From assembly GCF_000425065.1 (NCBI RefSeq), contig NZ_AULB01000031.1, forward strand, positions 1 to 64,000: a DNA stretch of 64,000 bases, read 5' to 3'. This DNA is from Actinomadura rifamycini DSM 43936. GTDB taxonomy: Bacteria; Actinomycetota; Actinomycetes; Streptosporangiales; Streptosporangiaceae. Below, piece after piece: positions 62,034 to 64,000 of this stretch (position 1 is the stretch's first letter; each line of letters starts with the position of its first letter). The notes under the pieces were generated by a model. That model had not been told where the DNA came from. It searched no databases and saw only the letters and a list, made by a program, of their open reading frames with translations. The position numbers were made by a program, and so were the translations under genes.

Positions 62034-62813
62034 TCAGCCGTCGGCGACCCAGTCCATGTGCTCGATCCAGTGGTCGAGCAGCGCCCGGTCCCCGTGCACC
62101 TCCAGTGCGGGGGCCGCGTCCAGCGGACGGCGCCTGCTGAGGACGAGCAGCAGATCGGCGGCCGGGCCGCGGACCGCGACGTCCGCCTTGGTGTGCCCGT
62201 GTTCGAGGACGACCATGTCCGGTTCCCGGCGCACCAGCCACTCTCCGGGCGCGTCGGTCGCGTGGAAATGCAGGGTCTGGCCGACGCCGCGCATCGCTTC
62301 GGCGAAGCCCCGCCTGTTCTCCCAGTAGCCGCGGGACGTCATCGTGTCCAGCCAGTCCTCGATGGCCGCGACGGCGGGCTCCGGGTCCAGCTCGTACCGC
62401 ATGCCGAGCGCCGCGGCCGCGTCCGCGCGATGCACGCAGACCTCGCCGAACAGCCGGCGCGACCAGAACGGCACGCCCGCGGCGGCGCCGGACGGGTCCC
62501 ACACCGGCGTGTCGTCGGCGACCGACGCGAAGGCACGCTCCGCCTCGGCCGCACCGTCGGTCAACCAGCCGCGCCACCGGGCCGAGTCCGCCGGCCCGGG
62601 AACGTAGCCGGCGAACGCCCCGCTCGGCTCGGTCATCCGCTCGCCCACGAGCATCGTCACCATGCGCTGGGTCGCGCCGACGTGGTCGACGAGGTCGGCC
62701 AGCGTCCACCCCGGGCAGGTCGGGACCGGCGCCGCCGCGTCCCGGCCGTGGACCCAATCGGCGAGCGTCCTCGTCTGGTCGACGACGGCGTTCAGATACA
62801 TGGACGTGTCCAT
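62034..62813 (-). CDS. Maleylpyruvate isomerase-family mycothiol-dependent protein
   Basis: The 259-aa protein has an N-terminal DinB-like four-helix domain of the MDMPI type (CPGWTLADLVDHVGATQRM) with the metal-ligand His residues near 48 and in GEVCVHRADAAAALG, and a C-terminal MDMPI_C/SCP2-like domain. The family uses mycothiol as thiol cofactor; maleylpyruvate isomerase is the named member, but most homologues are uncharacterised. ATG 62813 follows GGAGGTG. Confidence 0.85.
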   Translation of the reverse strand: MDTSMYLNAVVDQTRTLADWVHGRDAAAPVPTCPGWTLADLVDHVGATQRMVTMLVGERMTEPSGAFAGYVPGPADSARWRGWLTDGAAEAERAFASVADDTPVWDPSGAAAGVPFWSRRLFGEVCVHRADAAAALGMRYELDPEPAVAAIEDWLDTMTSRGYWENRRGFAEAMRGVGQTLHFHATDAPGEWLVRREPDMVVLEHGHTKADVAVRGPAADLLLVLSRRRPLDAAPALEVHGDRALLDHWIEHMDWVADG

Positions 62814-63004
62814 CGCTGCACCTCCAGGTGCTCGGTCGCGGCATTCTAGAAAGCGCGTCCATGCCCCCGCCAGACGCCGCACGCGAGTCGTTCAGGCGCG
62901 GCGGCGACCGTCCGGTGGGGTCGCGAGGCCCTCGGCACGGTGGGCGGGGGCGGTCCGGCTCGCTCCGGTCGGAATGTCACCCGACGGTCCTACTCTCACC
63001 GGAC

Positions 63005-64000
63005 ATGGCAGTCACGAAGCAGGCCGGTCCGCCGCGGCCGATCGCGGCGGGGGACGTCGTGGCCGCGTTCTCCGCCGAACTCGGCGCGTGGACGGCGGCG
63101 CAGATCGTCGGGATCGACGCGGAGCGGCAGAAGGCGGCGGTGCTCGAACTGGACTGGTCCGGGCCCGAGCCCATGTCGGTCGACGACCTCGGCGACGTGT
63201 CGCCGCTGCGGCTCACGCACCATGCGTGGAACGGGAGCCTCGCGTACCGGAACCTCCCATGGGTGCTTCCGCGCAGCCACAAGGTCGTCGGACGGATGCC
63301 GCCGCTGCACGAGGGGCCGTCGCCCAGTTACGGCTTCGGCTGGCGGCTCGGGGACGATCTCGCGCGGCAGCGGCGGTGGGACGCGGGTGTCCGGGAGGAT
63401 CCGCCGGCACCGTGGAAGCTGGCGTGCACCGGCGCGGAAATCGACGGGATGGCCGAGGCCCGTCCGGATGTCACCCGCCTGGACGTCCGGGAGATCGGGA
63501 CGCTCGACTGCGGGCGGATCGTCCGGCTGTTCCCGAACCTGACGGAGCTCGGTCTGCGCGGCGACTTGGGGCTGCTCGCGGCGGCGGGGCGGTTGAACGA
63601 GCTGGCGTCGCTGAAGGAACTCGCCGTCTTCGACCTGTTCGGGATGACGAAGGAGGATCGCCTCAAGCCGCGGTGCACGCCCGAGTTGGAGTCGCTCCAC
63701 CTGTACAGCGTCCCGGCCGAGTACGCGAACGCGATGCGCTCGACGTGGCGGCCGGAGATCCCCAACGGGACGCGCGTCGAGATCCGCGACGCCCGCAGAC
63801 CGGAGTGGGTCGCCGAGAACCGGGACAACCCGCTGCGCGACTGGGACGGCCGCGGCACCATCGGCAAGACGACCTTCACGAAGTCGGTCGCGCAGTACAA
63901 GGCGACGCGGCGTGCGGTCATGGCCGTGCTCGCCGAGGGTCCGGCGGACGATCGTCCGGCGCAGCTGACCGGGGTCGGGCGCGGGTTCGGCGAGGCGTTC
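63005..64000 (+). CDS. Unknown protein with leucine-rich segment, runs off the window
   Basis: The frame is open from ATG 63005 to the last base (332 codons) without a stop, so the C-terminus is missing. The N-terminal 60 residues look like a small beta-barrel (AAGDVVAAFSAELGAWTAAQIVGID). Residues about 165-215 resemble two or three leucine-rich repeats (IVRLFPNLTELGLRG, LNELASLKELAVFDLFG). Residues about 270-310 are basic. I do not recognise the family. No ribosome binding site is visible; TACTCT at 62991-62996 is close enough for a leaderless or very short leader transcript. Confidence 0.65.
   Translation, partial: MAVTKQAGPPRPIAAGDVVAAFSAELGAWTAAQIVGIDAERQKAAVLELDWSGPEPMSVDDLGDVSPLRLTHHAWNGSLAYRNLPWVLPRSHKVVGRMPPLHEGPSPSYGFGWRLGDDLARQRRWDAGVREDPPAPWKLACTGAEIDGMAEARPDVTRLDVREIGTLDCGRIVRLFPNLTELGLRGDLGLLAAAGRLNELASLKELAVFDLFGMTKEDRLKPRCTPELESLHLYSVPAEYANAMRSTWRPEIPNGTRVEIRDARRPEWVAENRDNPLRDWDGRGTIGKTTFTKSVAQYKATRRAVMAVLAEGPADDRPAQLTGVGRGFGEAF

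Overview
The window reads as chromosome of a high-GC filamentous actinomycete, most like Actinomadura or another Thermomonosporaceae/Streptosporangiales genus. The evidence is a sporulation-type SsgB, a four-gene conservon (sensor kinase, roadblock, DUF742, GTPase), F420-dependent enzymes, a mycothiol-dependent isomerase family member, a fused CobIJ, and GC-rich third codon positions almost throughout. No rRNA, CRISPR array or replication origin was seen.

Region 1 (1-2.85 kb) is a small accessory patch beside a tRNA-Val(CAC) gene: the right end of an IS3-family element, a hypothetical gene whose 3' end it has replaced, an IS5-family element with perfect 20-bp ends but a broken transposase, and a decayed partial copy of the same tRNA. 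Region 2 (2.9-13.9 kb) is housekeeping and stress: PGPGW membrane protein, ssgB, soluble transhydrogenase behind an overlapping TetR gene, a divergent SDR plus SMR efflux pair with three operator palindromes, an arsR-pabB-pabC operon, a Gly-Cys-Val tRNA cluster, a ClpC-type unfoldase and an F420 oxidoreductase. Region 3 (14.2-18.2 kb) is the conservon. Region 4 (18.2-25.8 kb) is catabolic and redox: a TetR/acyl-CoA dehydrogenase divergon with a long operator, an aromatic meta-cleavage-like trio (FAD monooxygenase, VOC dioxygenase, FAH hydrolase), and a formate-dehydrogenase-type FeS subunit plus NrfD anchor with no catalytic subunit nearby.

Region 5 (25.9-33.5 kb) is the least understood part. 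It holds a hemerythrin-like protein, a TROVE/Ro60-like protein with a degenerate vWA half preceded by a potentially structured leader, a TetR gene with a divergent DUF3291-like target and twin operators, and a three-gene unit of an unknown protein, a MoxR AAA+ ATPase and a DUF2201 metallopeptidase-vWA protein. Both the TROVE gene and the TetR gene appear to start at ATC behind strong Shine-Dalgarno sequences.

Region 6 (33.6-43.4 kb) mixes an AraC/SDR divergon of less GC-rich composition, a Crp/Fnr regulator, a DUF427 tandem protein with an erythromycin-esterase-like protein, an AraC regulator facing a secreted intradiol dioxygenase across a 16-nt tandem repeat, a DUF2637 membrane protein, a sirtuin and an ATP-grasp-like protein. 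Region 7 (43.5-51.1 kb) is a corrin-ring cluster (cobL, cobM, cbiD, cobK, cobIJ, cobH, cobG) that combines oxygen-dependent CobG with CbiD and has no cobF. Region 8 (51.2-59.5 kb) is a sugar-utilisation locus: GH43, GH3 and LacI overlapping on one strand, and a lipoprotein plus two permeases on the other, with two operator palindromes and no ATPase gene. The right end (59.6-64 kb) carries a HAD hydrolase, a DUF899 protein, a DUF574 methyltransferase, a mycothiol-dependent isomerase-family protein and an unknown protein running off the window.

Tight 1-8 nt overlaps (ATGA, GTGA, TGATG) are the rule inside operons, so translational coupling is probably widespread. Starts were chosen by Shine-Dalgarno position and family alignment from memory; no database search was run.
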